NCBI RefSeq assembly: GCF_045689235.1
Contig: NZ_CP136864.1
Coordinates: 2,170,001-2,234,000 of the forward strand
Reading direction: 5' to 3'
DNA from: Congregibacter variabilis
GTDB lineage: Bacteria; Pseudomonadota; Gammaproteobacteria; Pseudomonadales; Halieaceae
Length of the DNA: 64,000 nt
Shown here: in pieces, positions 36,002 to 45,124 of the stretch
Numbering within the stretch: the first letter of the stretch is position 1
How the letters are laid out: each line of letters starts with the position of its first letter
Position numbers and translations under genes: made by a program
Notes under the pieces: generated by a model
The model's input: only the letters and a program-made list of their open reading frames with translations
What the model was told of the DNA's origin: nothing
Database searches by the model: none

Positions 36002-36917
36002 AAACCTCAGCAAGTATCTGTGCTGCACCAGCTTCAAGAAGCGCATCAGCGACAGAGATTCCCAGGGCCTCGGGATTGTCGCGGCTGCCTCGAGCGTCCG
36101 CGCGCAAAGTGTGGCTGCCATCGGGCCGACCCACGAGGCCACGCAACCAAAGCTCATCGCCTTCATGTACCGCATAGGAGGCAATAGGGACCTCGCAGCC
36201 TCCTTGCAGACGACGATTCAGCGCCCTCTCGGCTAAAACACGTTCGGCGGTGGGTCCGTGATGAAGCGGCGCCAGGAGCTCCCGGGTGGCAGCGTCGTCA
36301 CTACGAATTTCGATACCGACGGCTCCCTGCCCCCCGGCGGGCAGTGAGTCCGTAACAGGAATCCGTGCTCGAATACGCTCGCCCATTTCCAAACGAATAA
36401 GACCAGCGCAGGCCAGGATGATCGCGTCGTACTCACCCTCGTCGAGTTTACGCAGGCGCGTATTCACATTGCCCCTTAAAAAACGAACGTTGAGATCCGG
36501 GCGGCTGGCACGCAGTTGGCATTCCCGGCGCAGGCTGGAAGTACCCACAACGGCGCCCGCTGGCAGCGCATCAAGGTTCTCGTAATTGTTACTGACAAAT
36601 GCATCGGCAGGTTCTTCGCGCTCACAAATCACCGCAAGCTCGAGACCCTCGGGAAACTCCATGGGCACATCCTTCATGGAGTGCACGGCGATGTGCGCCC
36701 GACCATCCAGCAATGCCGTCTCTAACTCTTTGACGAATAGGCCTTTACCGCCCACTTTGGCCAGTGGCACATCCAGAATCTGATCGCCTCGGCTGGTCAT
36801 ACCCAATAGTTCCACACTGATATCGGGATGCATCTTGAGCAAAGTGTCACGAACAAAGTAGGCCTGCCATAGGGCAAGCGGGCTCTCTCGGGTAGCTATA
36901 ACAACGTCAGCAGGCAT
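35991..36917 (-). CDS. hemC: Porphobilinogen deaminase (hydroxymethylbilane synthase)
   Basis: The 308-residue protein shows the family segments TRESPLALWQ at the start, the HSMKDVP loop, TSSLRRECQL and RFLRGNVNTRL. The dipyrromethane-cofactor cysteine is in QGGCEVPIA. It polymerises four porphobilinogens in tetrapyrrole synthesis. Downstream hemD overlaps it by 11 bases. Upstream algR ends 50 bases away, so algZ-algR-hemC-hemD-hemX-hemY may form one long transcript, the order known from Pseudomonas. Confidence 0.97.
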   Translation of the reverse strand: MPADVVIATRESPLALWQAYFVRDTLLKMHPDISVELLGMTSRGDQILDVPLAKVGGKGLFVKELETALLDGRAHIAVHSMKDVPMEFPEGLELAVICEREEPADAFVSNNYENLDALPAGAVVGTSSLRRECQLRASRPDLNVRFLRGNVNTRLRKLDEGEYDAIILACAGLIRLEMGERIRARIPVTDSLPAGGQGAVGIEIRSDDAATRELLAPLHHGPTAERVLAERALNRRLQGGCEVPIASYAVHEGDELWLRGLVGRPDGSHTLRADARGSRDNPEALGISVADALLEAGAAQILAEVYDR

Positions 36918-36967
36918 GAAAACTCAGTACGGTAAAAAATATAATCATAGCATTTGGGAGGCTCAAC

Positions 36968-37687
36968 TCACCCCGTGATTGCTGCCTTAATATCGCTGAG
37001 ATGTCGGCGGCTTACCTGGGGCCTTTCACCGACATCGGCAAGCTCCACCAACCAGCCATCATCAGCCCGAAGCAAACGCACAATGTGCGCTTCGGCGACT
37101 AAAGCATTGCGGTGCACCCGTAAGAAGCGCCCCGCAAACTCGGCCTCCAGATCCTTGAGGGACTCACTCAGTAAAATATCGCCACCGGGAGCACAGGCTC
37201 GTACGTATTTGTCTTCCGCCAGAAAGCAACGAACGTCGCTCACCTGCAGAGTCTCAATACCCCGGTGCCCGGCACTCACCACCCGGTCACGACCAGCCGC
37301 CGCCACGCCCAGCGAGTCCAGTTGGGCACGATTCACGCGCACCGCTGCGGCAAGCGCGTCTTCCAGCTCCCGCTCACGTACCGGTTTAAGCAGATAAGCG
37401 ATGGCGTGGTGTCGCAATGCAGCTAGAGCGTACTCATCGTAAGCCGTGCAAAAAATGACCGCTGGTGCTGCGGGCTCATGCAGCAACTGGGCAGCAACCT
37501 CGACGCCATCCATATCAGGCATGCGAATGTCCAGCAACAGAATCTGCGGCTGCTCTTTACGCACTTGCTCCAGTGCTTCGACGCCATTGGCCGCTTCAAA
37601 AAATTCATCTTCCGGCCGCAACTTTGTCAGCAGGCGAAGTAAACGTTGCCTGGCGAGAGGCTCGTCATCCACAATCAGAATCTTCAC
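36968..37687 (-). CDS. algR: LytTR-type response regulator, AlgR-like
   Basis: From the GTG at 37687 (KILIVDDEPLARQRL) the protein has 239 residues. A receiver domain carries acidic residues D7/D8, phospho-acceptor D53 and the LLKPV lysine. A C-terminal LytTR DNA-binding domain (about 135-235) contains FLRVHRNALV. The start overlaps the stop of the upstream kinase gene (GTGA). In Pseudomonas the equivalent pair controls alginate, twitching and virulence genes; targets here are unknown. A longer in-frame ORF upstream is not supported. Confidence 0.92.
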   Translation of the reverse strand: MKILIVDDEPLARQRLLRLLTKLRPEDEFFEAANGVEALEQVRKEQPQILLLDIRMPDMDGVEVAAQLLHEPAAPAVIFCTAYDEYALAALRHHAIAYLLKPVRERELEDALAAAVRVNRAQLDSLGVAAAGRDRVVSAGHRGIETLQVSDVRCFLAEDKYVRACAPGGDILLSESLKDLEAEFAGRFLRVHRNALVAEAHIVRLLRADDGWLVELADVGERPQVSRRHLSDIKAAITG

Positions 37688-38754
37688 TGCGCCGGCGCCT
37701 GCGCAAGGGGAATACTGATTCGCGCACGGTAACTGTTCCGCTCTGCACCCACCCACAGCGATGCCGCCGCACCGTACTGGGCATCTAATCGCTGTCGGAT
37801 GTTATCCAGTGCCATACGATTGCCACCGGGTCGGCTGACGACGCGCTCAGACACGGGATTTTGCACTTCTACACACAAGGCCGAGGCCTCCCGCCATGCG
37901 CGAATCCGCACGGCACCTCCTTTGGGAAGCTGCGAGATACCGTGATAAACCGCGTTTTCAACCAAGGGCTGCAATAGCAAAGCCGGCAAAGTGGTATCTC
38001 TCAAGGATTCATCAATTTCCCATTCGACGCTGAGCCGGTCCCCCAGACGCAGCTGCTCAATCTCCAGATAAAGCTCACAAAGCCGGCACTCCTCCCCCAA
38101 ACTGCTGTCGCGATCTCCTGTGGAGAGCGCCGCGCGAAACAGCTCCGCGACGTCTTCGATAGCCTGCTCCGCACGCTCGGGCTGCACGGCAATGAGACTC
38201 GCAATACTATTGAGCGTGTTAAACAAAAAGTGTGGCCTTATTCGCGCACGCAGGGCATCCAGTCGCAGCTGTAGTTCACTGCGCTGCTGTAATGCCACCC
38301 GCTGCTGTAAATACGCATAGCGCAACACGATTGCGGCAAGAATCAATGCCAGCAACGCGTTGCGCAGCGCCCAGTCTGCAAGGCCGCCACTTTGAGGTCC
38401 CAGCAGTGGATAAAAACGAAACACCAGTACGCTCGACAGCGTACTTAGCGCAAGGACCACCCCTAAACAGACTGCGGTAGCGGCCGCCGGGGTCAGATCG
38501 AGCAGACTCTTTCGCAGACGACAAATAACGGCGATGCACAGCAGTGCATTCCACTGCACAAAAATAGACCCGGCCCCTAAGAGGCGCCAGTCAAACTCCG
38601 CCAATGGACCGCTTGCCAGCACATGCAGCAAAACCACCAGCTCCGCCAAAAGTACGGCAAGAAACACCGCCTGCGGCGCACACAGATCGGGAATAAAGAA
38701 GCCATCATCGGGGGCTGTTGCAGTGTCGGTCGCCGGAGGTCGCGGGTGCTGCAT
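37684..38754 (-). CDS. algZ: LytS-family sensor histidine kinase, AlgZ-like
   Basis: The 356-residue protein has four predicted membrane spans (about residues 25-150), then a coiled-coil segment (YLQQRVALQQRSELQLR), the His_kinase domain with H-box RPHFLFNTLNSI (His near 174) and an HATPase_c domain with PLVENAVYHG. It is the partner of the AlgR-like regulator, whose start overlaps its stop. The periplasmic part is very small, so it probably senses a membrane signal. It is transcribed divergently from argH, as in Pseudomonas. Confidence 0.9.
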   Translation of the reverse strand: MQHPRPPATDTATAPDDGFFIPDLCAPQAVFLAVLLAELVVLLHVLASGPLAEFDWRLLGAGSIFVQWNALLCIAVICRLRKSLLDLTPAAATAVCLGVVLALSTLSSVLVFRFYPLLGPQSGGLADWALRNALLALILAAIVLRYAYLQQRVALQQRSELQLRLDALRARIRPHFLFNTLNSIASLIAVQPERAEQAIEDVAELFRAALSTGDRDSSLGEECRLCELYLEIEQLRLGDRLSVEWEIDESLRDTTLPALLLQPLVENAVYHGISQLPKGGAVRIRAWREASALCVEVQNPVSERVVSRPGGNRMALDNIRQRLDAQYGAAASLWVGAERNSYRARISIPLAQAPAQ

Positions 38755-38949
38755 GCTGGACCTCCGGACTGTGGTTTAAAAAACATAGTGAAAAAATCTT
38801 TACCCAAGCCAGAAGCTTGCGAAACGCATTGATGCCAACCACTGAGTTAATCACATTCGCGGCCTTGCGCGCTGATATACTTGCACGCCTTTTAGACCGG
38901 GACAAGAAGTAGCCCGGTTAAACACCGCACTGACAGGAATACTCACAAT

Positions 38950-40347
38950 ATGTCGGATCAAAGCGACAGCCCCAGCCTTTGGGGTGGACGCTTCAACGAA
39001 GCTACAGATAGCTTCGTCCAGCGTTTCACCGCCTCGGTCAGTTTCGACCAGCGTATGGCCGAGCAGGATATTCGCGGCTCGGTGGCCCACGCCCGAATGC
39101 TGGCCGCCGCTGACATTCTGAGCGCAGATGAGCTCAAGTCCATCGAAGATGGCCTTGCAACCGTACAGAATGAGATCAACAGCAGCACGTTTCCCTGGTC
39201 CGTGGAGCGGGAAGATGTGCACATGAACATCGAGGCTCGACTCACCGCGCTTATTGGCGATGCGGGAAAGAAACTACACACCGGACGTTCGCGCAATGAT
39301 CAGGTGGCCACAGATATACGTCTGTACCTTCGCGATGCTATTGATGCCATTGCGGCTGAGCTCACGCGCTTGCAACAAGGCCTGATAGAGCTAGCGAGCA
39401 ATCACGCAGCCACAGTCATGCCCGGCTTTACACACCTGCAGGGTGCCCAGCCGGTTACATTTGGCCATCACATGCTGGCCTGGAACGAAATGCTCGAGCG
39501 CGACTACAGTCGCCTCATGGATTGCAGAGCTCGCATGAACCAATGCCCTCTGGGCGCCGCGGCTCTCGCGGGAACAACATTCCCTATTAATCGTGAGCAG
39601 ACCGCCGCCGAACTGGAATTTACCCAGCCTACAAGAAACTCTCTGGACTCGGTTTCGGATCGTGACTTTGCTATCGAATTCACCGCGGCATCCGCACTGA
39701 TACTCACGCACCTTTCACGTATGAGCGAAGAACTGGTGCTTTGGACATCAGCACAATTTCAGTTTGTAGACCTGCCGGATCGCTTCTGCACAGGCTCGTC
39801 TATCATGCCGCAGAAGAAGAACCCCGATGTGCCGGAACTGGTGCGGGGCAAAACGGGCCGGGTCAACGGCCACCTGGTAGCGCTGCTGACGCTCATGAAA
39901 GGTCAGCCGCTGGCTTACAACAAAGATAATCAGGAAGACAAAGAACCCCTCTTTGACTGTATCGACACCGTGCTGGACTGCCTGAGGGCATTTGCCGATA
40001 TGGTGCCCCACGTCACCCCGCGCAAGGAGGTTCTGCGCGAGGCCGCCAAAGCAGGCTTTGCTACCGCGACCGATCTTGCGGACTATCTGGTGCGCAAAGG
40101 TCTGCCCTTTAGAGATGCGCATGAGGTTGTGGGAAAAGCGGTAGCCGAAGGCGTGCGCCAGGAGCTGGACCTGGCTGACATGTCTCTTTCGACACTCCAG
40201 AGCTTTAGCGCGCTCATCGAAGCGGATGTCTTTGAGGTATTAACCGTGGAAGGTTCGGTTGCTGCCAGAGATCATCTGGGCGGTACGGCACCCGCACAAG
40301 TGCGGGTGGCTGCCGCTAATGCAGCCAAGGCTCTGGAGGCTCGCTAG
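38950..40347 (+). CDS. argH: Argininosuccinate lyase
   Basis: The 465-residue protein is full length. It shows the early segment LWGGRF, the HTGRSRNDQVATD block, the catalytic-loop signature GSSIMPQKKNPD and the C-terminal ARDHLGGTAP. It splits argininosuccinate to arginine and fumarate, the last step of arginine synthesis. An AGGAA ribosome-binding site lies about ten bases upstream. It begins a co-directional run that continues to the HAD gene at 45124. Confidence 0.97.
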   Translation: MSDQSDSPSLWGGRFNEATDSFVQRFTASVSFDQRMAEQDIRGSVAHARMLAAADILSADELKSIEDGLATVQNEINSSTFPWSVEREDVHMNIEARLTALIGDAGKKLHTGRSRNDQVATDIRLYLRDAIDAIAAELTRLQQGLIELASNHAATVMPGFTHLQGAQPVTFGHHMLAWNEMLERDYSRLMDCRARMNQCPLGAAALAGTTFPINREQTAAELEFTQPTRNSLDSVSDRDFAIEFTAASALILTHLSRMSEELVLWTSAQFQFVDLPDRFCTGSSIMPQKKNPDVPELVRGKTGRVNGHLVALLTLMKGQPLAYNKDNQEDKEPLFDCIDTVLDCLRAFADMVPHVTPRKEVLREAAKAGFATATDLADYLVRKGLPFRDAHEVVGKAVAEGVRQELDLADMSLSTLQSFSALIEADVFEVLTVEGSVAARDHLGGTAPAQVRVAAANAAKALEAR

Positions 40348-40350
40348 ATG
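40336..40350 (+). promoter_or_regulatory. Ribosome-binding site and alternative ATG at the end of argH
   Basis: A GGAGG (40335-40339) lies eight bases before an ATG at 40348 that follows the argH TAG directly. Translation from here would add fifteen residues in front of the LptM-like signal peptide. The ATG at 40393 fits the lipoprotein signal better but has only a weak GGTGG upstream. Confidence 0.45.
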
Positions 40351-40392
40351 GAAGAGCCGACGTTTATACTTCCGTCCTTTTTGCGCGGTGGC

Positions 40393-40569
40393 ATGAAGCA
40401 CATACGAACGGCAACGGTAACGCTGGCATGCGCTATGGCGCTGAGCCTGACGGGCTGTGGCCAGATGGGCGATCTGTATCAACCGCTGCCCGAACCCACC
40501 CAGGAACAACAGCCGACAGCTGCGACATCGTCTGGCGAAGACGCAGCAGGTCCGGGACGAGGCGACTGA
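40393..40569 (+). CDS. lptM: LptM/YifL-like small lipoprotein
   Basis: The protein has 58 residues from the ATG at 40393. A typical lipoprotein signal (KHIRTATVTLACAMALSLTGC) places the lipidated cysteine at position 22, followed by GQMGDLYQP. This matches the conserved N-terminus of LptM (LTGCGQKGPLY), which in E. coli promotes maturation of the LptDE LPS translocon. The rest is a disordered Pro/Gln/Thr tail. It sits upstream of lysA and dapF as in many gammaproteobacteria. An upstream in-frame ATG at 40348 has a better ribosome-binding site. Confidence 0.85.
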   Translation: MKHIRTATVTLACAMALSLTGCGQMGDLYQPLPEPTQEQQPTAATSSGEDAAGPGRGD

Positions 40570-40575
40570 AGCAGC

Positions 40576-41820
40576 ATGGGATTCACTTACCGTAACGAAC
40601 GTTTGTTTGCTGAAGAACTGGATTGCGAAGCCATCGCTGAGGAGTACGGCACGCCTTGCTATGTCTACTCCCGCGCAGCCATGGAGGCCGCGCTCGCCCA
40701 GTATCACCAGGCTCTGAAGGGCTGCGAGTACCTTGTTTGCTACGCGGTAAAAGCCAACTCAAATATAGCCGTGCTCGACACACTCGCGCGCTGCGGCGCC
40801 GGCTTTGACATTGTCTCCGTGGGAGAGTTGGAACGCGTGCTTGCAGCGGGCGGTGACCCGGGCAAAGTTGTGTTTTCGGGCGTTGTTAAACGGCCGGATG
40901 AGATGCGCCGGGCCTTACAGGTGGGTATCCGCTGCTTCAACGTCGAATCAGCAGCAGAGCTTGAAGTATTGCAATCCGTTGCCGCAGAACTGAATGTGCG
41001 CGCCCCGGTGTCAGTCCGCGTCAACCCGGACGTCGACGCCGGCACGCACCCGTACATTTCTACCGGATTGCGGGAGAACAAGTTCGGTGTTGCCACGGAC
41101 GCAGCCATGGCGCTTTTGCGTCGGGCCACCACTATGGAAAACATCCATATCACCGGACTGGACTGCCATATTGGGTCCCAACTGGTAGACATGTCTCCGC
41201 TACTTGATGCACTGCAACAACTGCTACTGATGGTCGATGCTCTTCAAGCCGAGGGTATCCATATTCGCCACCTGGACCTTGGCGGCGGTATTGGAGTGCG
41301 TTACCGGGATGAGGAACCTCCCGCGGTAGCCGATTATATTGCCGCTGTTCGCGAAGCTTTGGGTGATCGCGATCTAGGCCTTGTGTTCGAACCGGGACGC
41401 TCAATTGTCGCTAATGCGGGCGTGCTGCTAACACGGGTGCACTACCTCAAAGAAACCGACGCCCACAGCTTTGCCCTGGTCGATGCTGCAATGAACGATT
41501 TTATCCGCCCCGCGCTGTACCAGGCCTGGGTCGACATTCAAGCCACGAGTCCCAACGACGCCGAGCCGCGGCTTTGGAATATTGTGGGTCCGGTATGCGA
41601 AACCGGTGATTTTCTTGGCAAGGATCGTGAATTAGCTCTTGCTTCGGGCACGCTCCTGGCGATACATGGGGCCGGAGCCTACGGTTTTGTAATGAGTTCT
41701 AACTACAACACCCGTCCCCGCGCTGCAGAAGTTATGATTGATGGAAACAAGCCTTATCTAATCCGAGAGCGGGAGACTATAGGGGACCTGTTACGCGGTG
41801 AGCATCGTCTGCCACAGTGA
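40576..41820 (+). CDS. lysA: Diaminopimelate decarboxylase
   Basis: The 414-residue protein has the PLP lysine at K59 (YAVKANSN), the HIGSQ segment, the glycine-rich GGGIGV loop, EPGRS and the C-terminal GAYG motif of the alanine-racemase-fold decarboxylases. It turns meso-diaminopimelate into lysine. It lies six bases after the lptM stop and thirty bases before dapF, so both ends of the terminal lysine pathway are co-transcribed. Confidence 0.97.
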   Translation: MGFTYRNERLFAEELDCEAIAEEYGTPCYVYSRAAMEAALAQYHQALKGCEYLVCYAVKANSNIAVLDTLARCGAGFDIVSVGELERVLAAGGDPGKVVFSGVVKRPDEMRRALQVGIRCFNVESAAELEVLQSVAAELNVRAPVSVRVNPDVDAGTHPYISTGLRENKFGVATDAAMALLRRATTMENIHITGLDCHIGSQLVDMSPLLDALQQLLLMVDALQAEGIHIRHLDLGGGIGVRYRDEEPPAVADYIAAVREALGDRDLGLVFEPGRSIVANAGVLLTRVHYLKETDAHSFALVDAAMNDFIRPALYQAWVDIQATSPNDAEPRLWNIVGPVCETGDFLGKDRELALASGTLLAIHGAGAYGFVMSSNYNTRPRAAEVMIDGNKPYLIRERETIGDLLRGEHRLPQ

Positions 41821-41850
41821 ATCCATAAGCCGGAAAACAACCACAATAAT

Positions 41851-42681
41851 ATGCCAGTGAAGTTCACAAAAATGCACGGCGCGGGTAACGATTTTGTGAT
41901 GATCGATACCATTAGTCAGCGCATTAAGCTCAGACCCCGGGACATTCGGAAAATTGCCGATCGACGCCGGGGTATCGGCTGCGATCAGGTGCTGCTGGTA
42001 GAACCACCCGGACAAGCCAATGCTGACTTTCGGTACCGTATCTTCAATGCGGATGGCAGTGAGGCTGGTCAGTGTGGCAATGGGGCACGCTGTTTTGCGC
42101 GATTTGTTCGTCATCGACGACTCACACACTTGCAAACAATGGTGGTGGAAGCAGGCAACAGCCTGATGACCCTGACTATGCGGGATAACCACGAAGTCGA
42201 GGTCGACATGGGCCCCCCGCGATTCGCCCCCAAAGACATCCCATTGCATCGGGAACACGAAGCTCTCGAGTACGACCTGGTCGCCGCGGGAGAGCAGCTG
42301 CGCATTGGCGCGCTGTCCATGGGTAATCCCCATGCGATTTTGCGTGTTGATGCTATAGACGATGGAAGCCTGGAGCGACTCGGTGAGGCGATTCGCAGCC
42401 ATGAGGACTTCCCAGAAGGCAACAACGCAGGATTTTTAGAGATCGTGGATCGCCGAAACGTACGTTTACGTGTCTTTGAGCGCGGCGTTGGAGAAACCGA
42501 GGCCTGTGGCTCCGGAGCCTGCGCTGCGGTGGTCTACGGTCAGCGCATGGGCTGGCTGGATGATCGAGTGACAGTGGAATTGACCGGAGGTAAGCTGGAC
42601 ATCTACTGGCAGGGCGACAACAACTCGGTGCTCATGACGGGCCCCACCGCCATCAGTTTCGAAGGTACTATCCGGCTGTAG
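41851..42681 (+). CDS. dapF: Diaminopimelate epimerase
   Basis: The 276-residue protein shows the start MHGAGNDF and the two catalytic cysteines, C75 in QCGNGAR and C219 in EACGSGAC, at the expected spacing. It interconverts LL- and meso-diaminopimelate for lysine and peptidoglycan synthesis. The ribosome-binding site is weak. The next gene, DUF484, begins about 105 bases downstream, the same order as in E. coli and Pseudomonas. Confidence 0.97.
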   Translation: MPVKFTKMHGAGNDFVMIDTISQRIKLRPRDIRKIADRRRGIGCDQVLLVEPPGQANADFRYRIFNADGSEAGQCGNGARCFARFVRHRRLTHLQTMVVEAGNSLMTLTMRDNHEVEVDMGPPRFAPKDIPLHREHEALEYDLVAAGEQLRIGALSMGNPHAILRVDAIDDGSLERLGEAIRSHEDFPEGNNAGFLEIVDRRNVRLRVFERGVGETEACGSGACAAVVYGQRMGWLDDRVTVELTGGKLDIYWQGDNNSVLMTGPTAISFEGTIRL

Positions 42682-42785
42682 GTCCCGGTTATTTTGGGAC
42701 AGTTTTACAGCCTTGCTCAACAAAGGACCACGGCGAGGACCTATTCTCGCTTTTAGCATTCGATTAAAAAGAGGCATACAGACGC

Positions 42786-43442
42786 GTGGACGAAGACGAT
42801 GTTCGTGACTTTTTAGTACAGAATCCCGACTATTTTCAAAAGAACCCCGAGCTTTTGGGTCTGATAAAAATTCCTCATTCCACTGGCGCTGCGGTTTCTT
42901 TGGTAGAGCGTCAGGTGAGTGTGCTTCGTGACCGGAACGTGGACCTACGCCATCGCCTCAAAGATCTGGGAAGCACGGCAAAAGACAATGATCAGATGTT
43001 CGCCGACACCCGCGAGCTGGTTCTGGGTTTATTGCCCGCACACAACCTCGCAGAACTTGAAACTGCGCTCGTCAAGGTGCTCCGCGATGCCTTCGATATC
43101 GAGTACGCCAGCTTGACGTTGTTTGATGAGGCAGATGAACACTCAGATCCCGTACGTCGAGTCCCGGAGTCCCAGCTTAAAGGTAAGCTTGGATCACTAC
43201 TGTCTCGAGGATCCGCCGGCTGCGGTGCACTCAGAGCGGAGGACTTCAGCTTTTTGTTCCCGGGTGCAAAAATCGTTGGCTCTGCCGCCATCGCTCTTAT
43301 CCAAAACAATGGCAAGTCTCTTGGCGCGCTGGCAGTGGGTAGCTCCAATGCCAACCACTACGACAGCGACATGGGGACACTGTTTTTGGAATTTGCGGCG
43401 GAGGTCATCGCGGGACTATTAATCCGGCTCGATCGATCCTAA
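42786..43442 (+). CDS. DUF484 family protein
   Basis: The 218-residue protein starts at a GTG. The family hallmark VRDFLVQNPDYFQKNPELL is at the N-terminus, a coiled-coil segment (about 45-70) follows, and a GAF-like domain fills the rest. It is the product invariably encoded between dapF and xerC in many gammaproteobacteria; its role is not known. It ends three bases before the xerC start. Confidence 0.92.
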   Translation: MDEDDVRDFLVQNPDYFQKNPELLGLIKIPHSTGAAVSLVERQVSVLRDRNVDLRHRLKDLGSTAKDNDQMFADTRELVLGLLPAHNLAELETALVKVLRDAFDIEYASLTLFDEADEHSDPVRRVPESQLKGKLGSLLSRGSAGCGALRAEDFSFLFPGAKIVGSAAIALIQNNGKSLGALAVGSSNANHYDSDMGTLFLEFAAEVIAGLLIRLDRS

Positions 43443-43445
43443 GCG

Positions 43446-44381
43446 ATGTCTGGCGCCGCAACCCCATCGGCGAGCCTTACACAGCGGATAGTCGCCTTCC
43501 TCGAATACCTGCGCAGCGTGCGCAGGCTCTCCAAGCATACCGTCGCTGCCTATCGCAGAGACCTCGATAGCTTCGAGGACTTTTGCCAACAGCAGAACCT
43601 CCGCAGTTGTAGCGATGTCCAGGAGAGCCATGTCCGCCAATGGTTGGCCCAGGGGCACCGAACAGGCTTGGCACCCAACAGCCTGCAACGCCGTCTATCG
43701 GCATTGCGGGCCTATTTTCAGTGGGAAAGCAGCGACACCGGGCAACGTCGCAACCCCGCATTGGCAGTGCAGGCGCCGCGCAAGCGCCGCAAGCTGCCGG
43801 GAACCCTCGAGGCCGATCAGGTGGGCGTGTATTTGCGCGCCGACAACAATGATCCACTGCAGCTTCGCGATTTAGCCATGGCCGAGTTGCTCTACTCCTC
43901 GGGTCTGCGTCTGGCAGAGTTGCGTGCCGTGAACGTACACGATATCGATCGAAGCCAGAGCCTCATATCGGTTACCGGTAAAGGCAGCAAAACCCGCACG
44001 GTACCGGTAGGCCAGGCAGCTATCAGTGCTATAGATGCCTATCTCCCCCACAGACCCACCCCGTCAAGCTCGGCGGACGAACAGGCCCTGTTTGTTAGTG
44101 GTCGCGGCAGGCGCATCAGTGAGCGCTCCATACAAGCACGGATCCAACTGTTGGCACAGCGCAATGGGCTGGGGCGAGATGTACACCCACACATGCTGCG
44201 CCACTCTTTTGCCAGCCACCTTCTGGAATCCAGTGGAGACCTTAGAGCCGTACAAGAGTTACTTGGACACAGCGACATATCGACCACCCAGATCTACACC
44301 CATCTTGATTTTCAGCATCTGGCCAAGGTCTACGACGGCGCTCATCCCCGGGCGCGCAAACGAAAGGATAAAGATAGCTAA
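43446..44381 (+). CDS. xerC: Site-specific tyrosine recombinase XerC
   Basis: The 311-residue protein has an N-terminal SAM-like core-binding domain and a C-terminal catalytic domain. The catalytic Arg is in LLYSSGLRLAELR, the Lys in GKGSKTR, His-x-x-Arg in HMLRHSFASHLL, the next His in LGHSDISTT, and the nucleophilic Tyr in QIYTHLD. With XerD it resolves chromosome dimers at dif. Its stop shares a base with the start of the HAD gene (TAATG). Confidence 0.96.
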   Translation: MSGAATPSASLTQRIVAFLEYLRSVRRLSKHTVAAYRRDLDSFEDFCQQQNLRSCSDVQESHVRQWLAQGHRTGLAPNSLQRRLSALRAYFQWESSDTGQRRNPALAVQAPRKRRKLPGTLEADQVGVYLRADNNDPLQLRDLAMAELLYSSGLRLAELRAVNVHDIDRSQSLISVTGKGSKTRTVPVGQAAISAIDAYLPHRPTPSSSADEQALFVSGRGRRISERSIQARIQLLAQRNGLGRDVHPHMLRHSFASHLLESSGDLRAVQELLGHSDISTTQIYTHLDFQHLAKVYDGAHPRARKRKDKDS

Positions 44382-45124
44382 TGCCCATCAAAGTCGTGAC
44401 CTTTGATCTGGACAATACGCTTTGGGATGTGGAGCCGGCACTGCTGCGCGCCGAAGAAGCACAGCGCCAGTGGTTACTGACGCATCGTCCTGGTGCCATC
44501 GACCAGATCAGCCACGATGATCTTTGGAATCTCAAGAAACGCGTTTGGAAGGCACACCCGGAGCTTGCTCACAATGTTAGTAGCATGCGCCAACTGTTCC
44601 TGCAGGAACTCCAACGTGCGGCAGGGTTTGACGAGAATGCTGCCAGAGACGGGGCGCAACAGGCCTTTGAGGTCTTTCTTGCTGAGCGACAAACCGTCGA
44701 ACTCTACAGCGAGGCCCTTGAGGTACTCGAAACCCTGGCTCGTCGTTTTCGGCTAGGTGCCCTGACTAACGGCAATGCGGATGTTTACAAAACCGATGCC
44801 GGTGAATATTTCGATTTTGCGTTTCTTGCCGAAGACATTGGCGCCAGTAAGCCCGCTCCCGACATGTTTCATGCAGCCTTGAGCACCGCAGGCGTAGAGG
44901 CCCGGGAGGTGTTACACGTGGGAGACAACCCCGAGCACGATGTGCTGGGCGCTCTTCGAGTCGGCATGCATGCAATATGGCTCAATGCCGATAATGCGCC
45001 CTGGTCCGCGGTTCACAGTAGCCAAGGCTATGCACCGCACGGGACAATCACAAGTATCGGCGAATTACCCGACGCGGTGGCAGTACTGGAACAGCAGTTG
45101 AGTGAGGACACGATACGCCGCTAG
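44381..45124 (+). CDS. HAD-IA family hydrolase, YigB-like
   Basis: The 247-residue protein has HAD motif I FDLDNTLW (D9, D11), a helical cap domain, motif II GALTNGN, and motifs III/IV in the SKPAPDMF and VGDNPEHDVLGA segments. E. coli YigB, in the same position after xerC, dephosphorylates FMN, so a flavin or sugar phosphatase role is likely. It is coupled to xerC and its last four bases overlap the end of the convergent unknown membrane-protein gene. Confidence 0.9.
   Translation: MPIKVVTFDLDNTLWDVEPALLRAEEAQRQWLLTHRPGAIDQISHDDLWNLKKRVWKAHPELAHNVSSMRQLFLQELQRAAGFDENAARDGAQQAFEVFLAERQTVELYSEALEVLETLARRFRLGALTNGNADVYKTDAGEYFDFAFLAEDIGASKPAPDMFHAALSTAGVEAREVLHVGDNPEHDVLGALRVGMHAIWLNADNAPWSAVHSSQGYAPHGTITSIGELPDAVAVLEQQLSEDTIRR

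Noticed and set aside
35216..36184. Longer hemD start at 36184
   Set aside because: The extra 61 residues lie inside hemC and do not match HemD; the ATG at 36001 gives the normal start.
44035..44406. Plus-strand ORF within xerC
   Set aside because: Shadow frame of xerC, with no start signal or family match.
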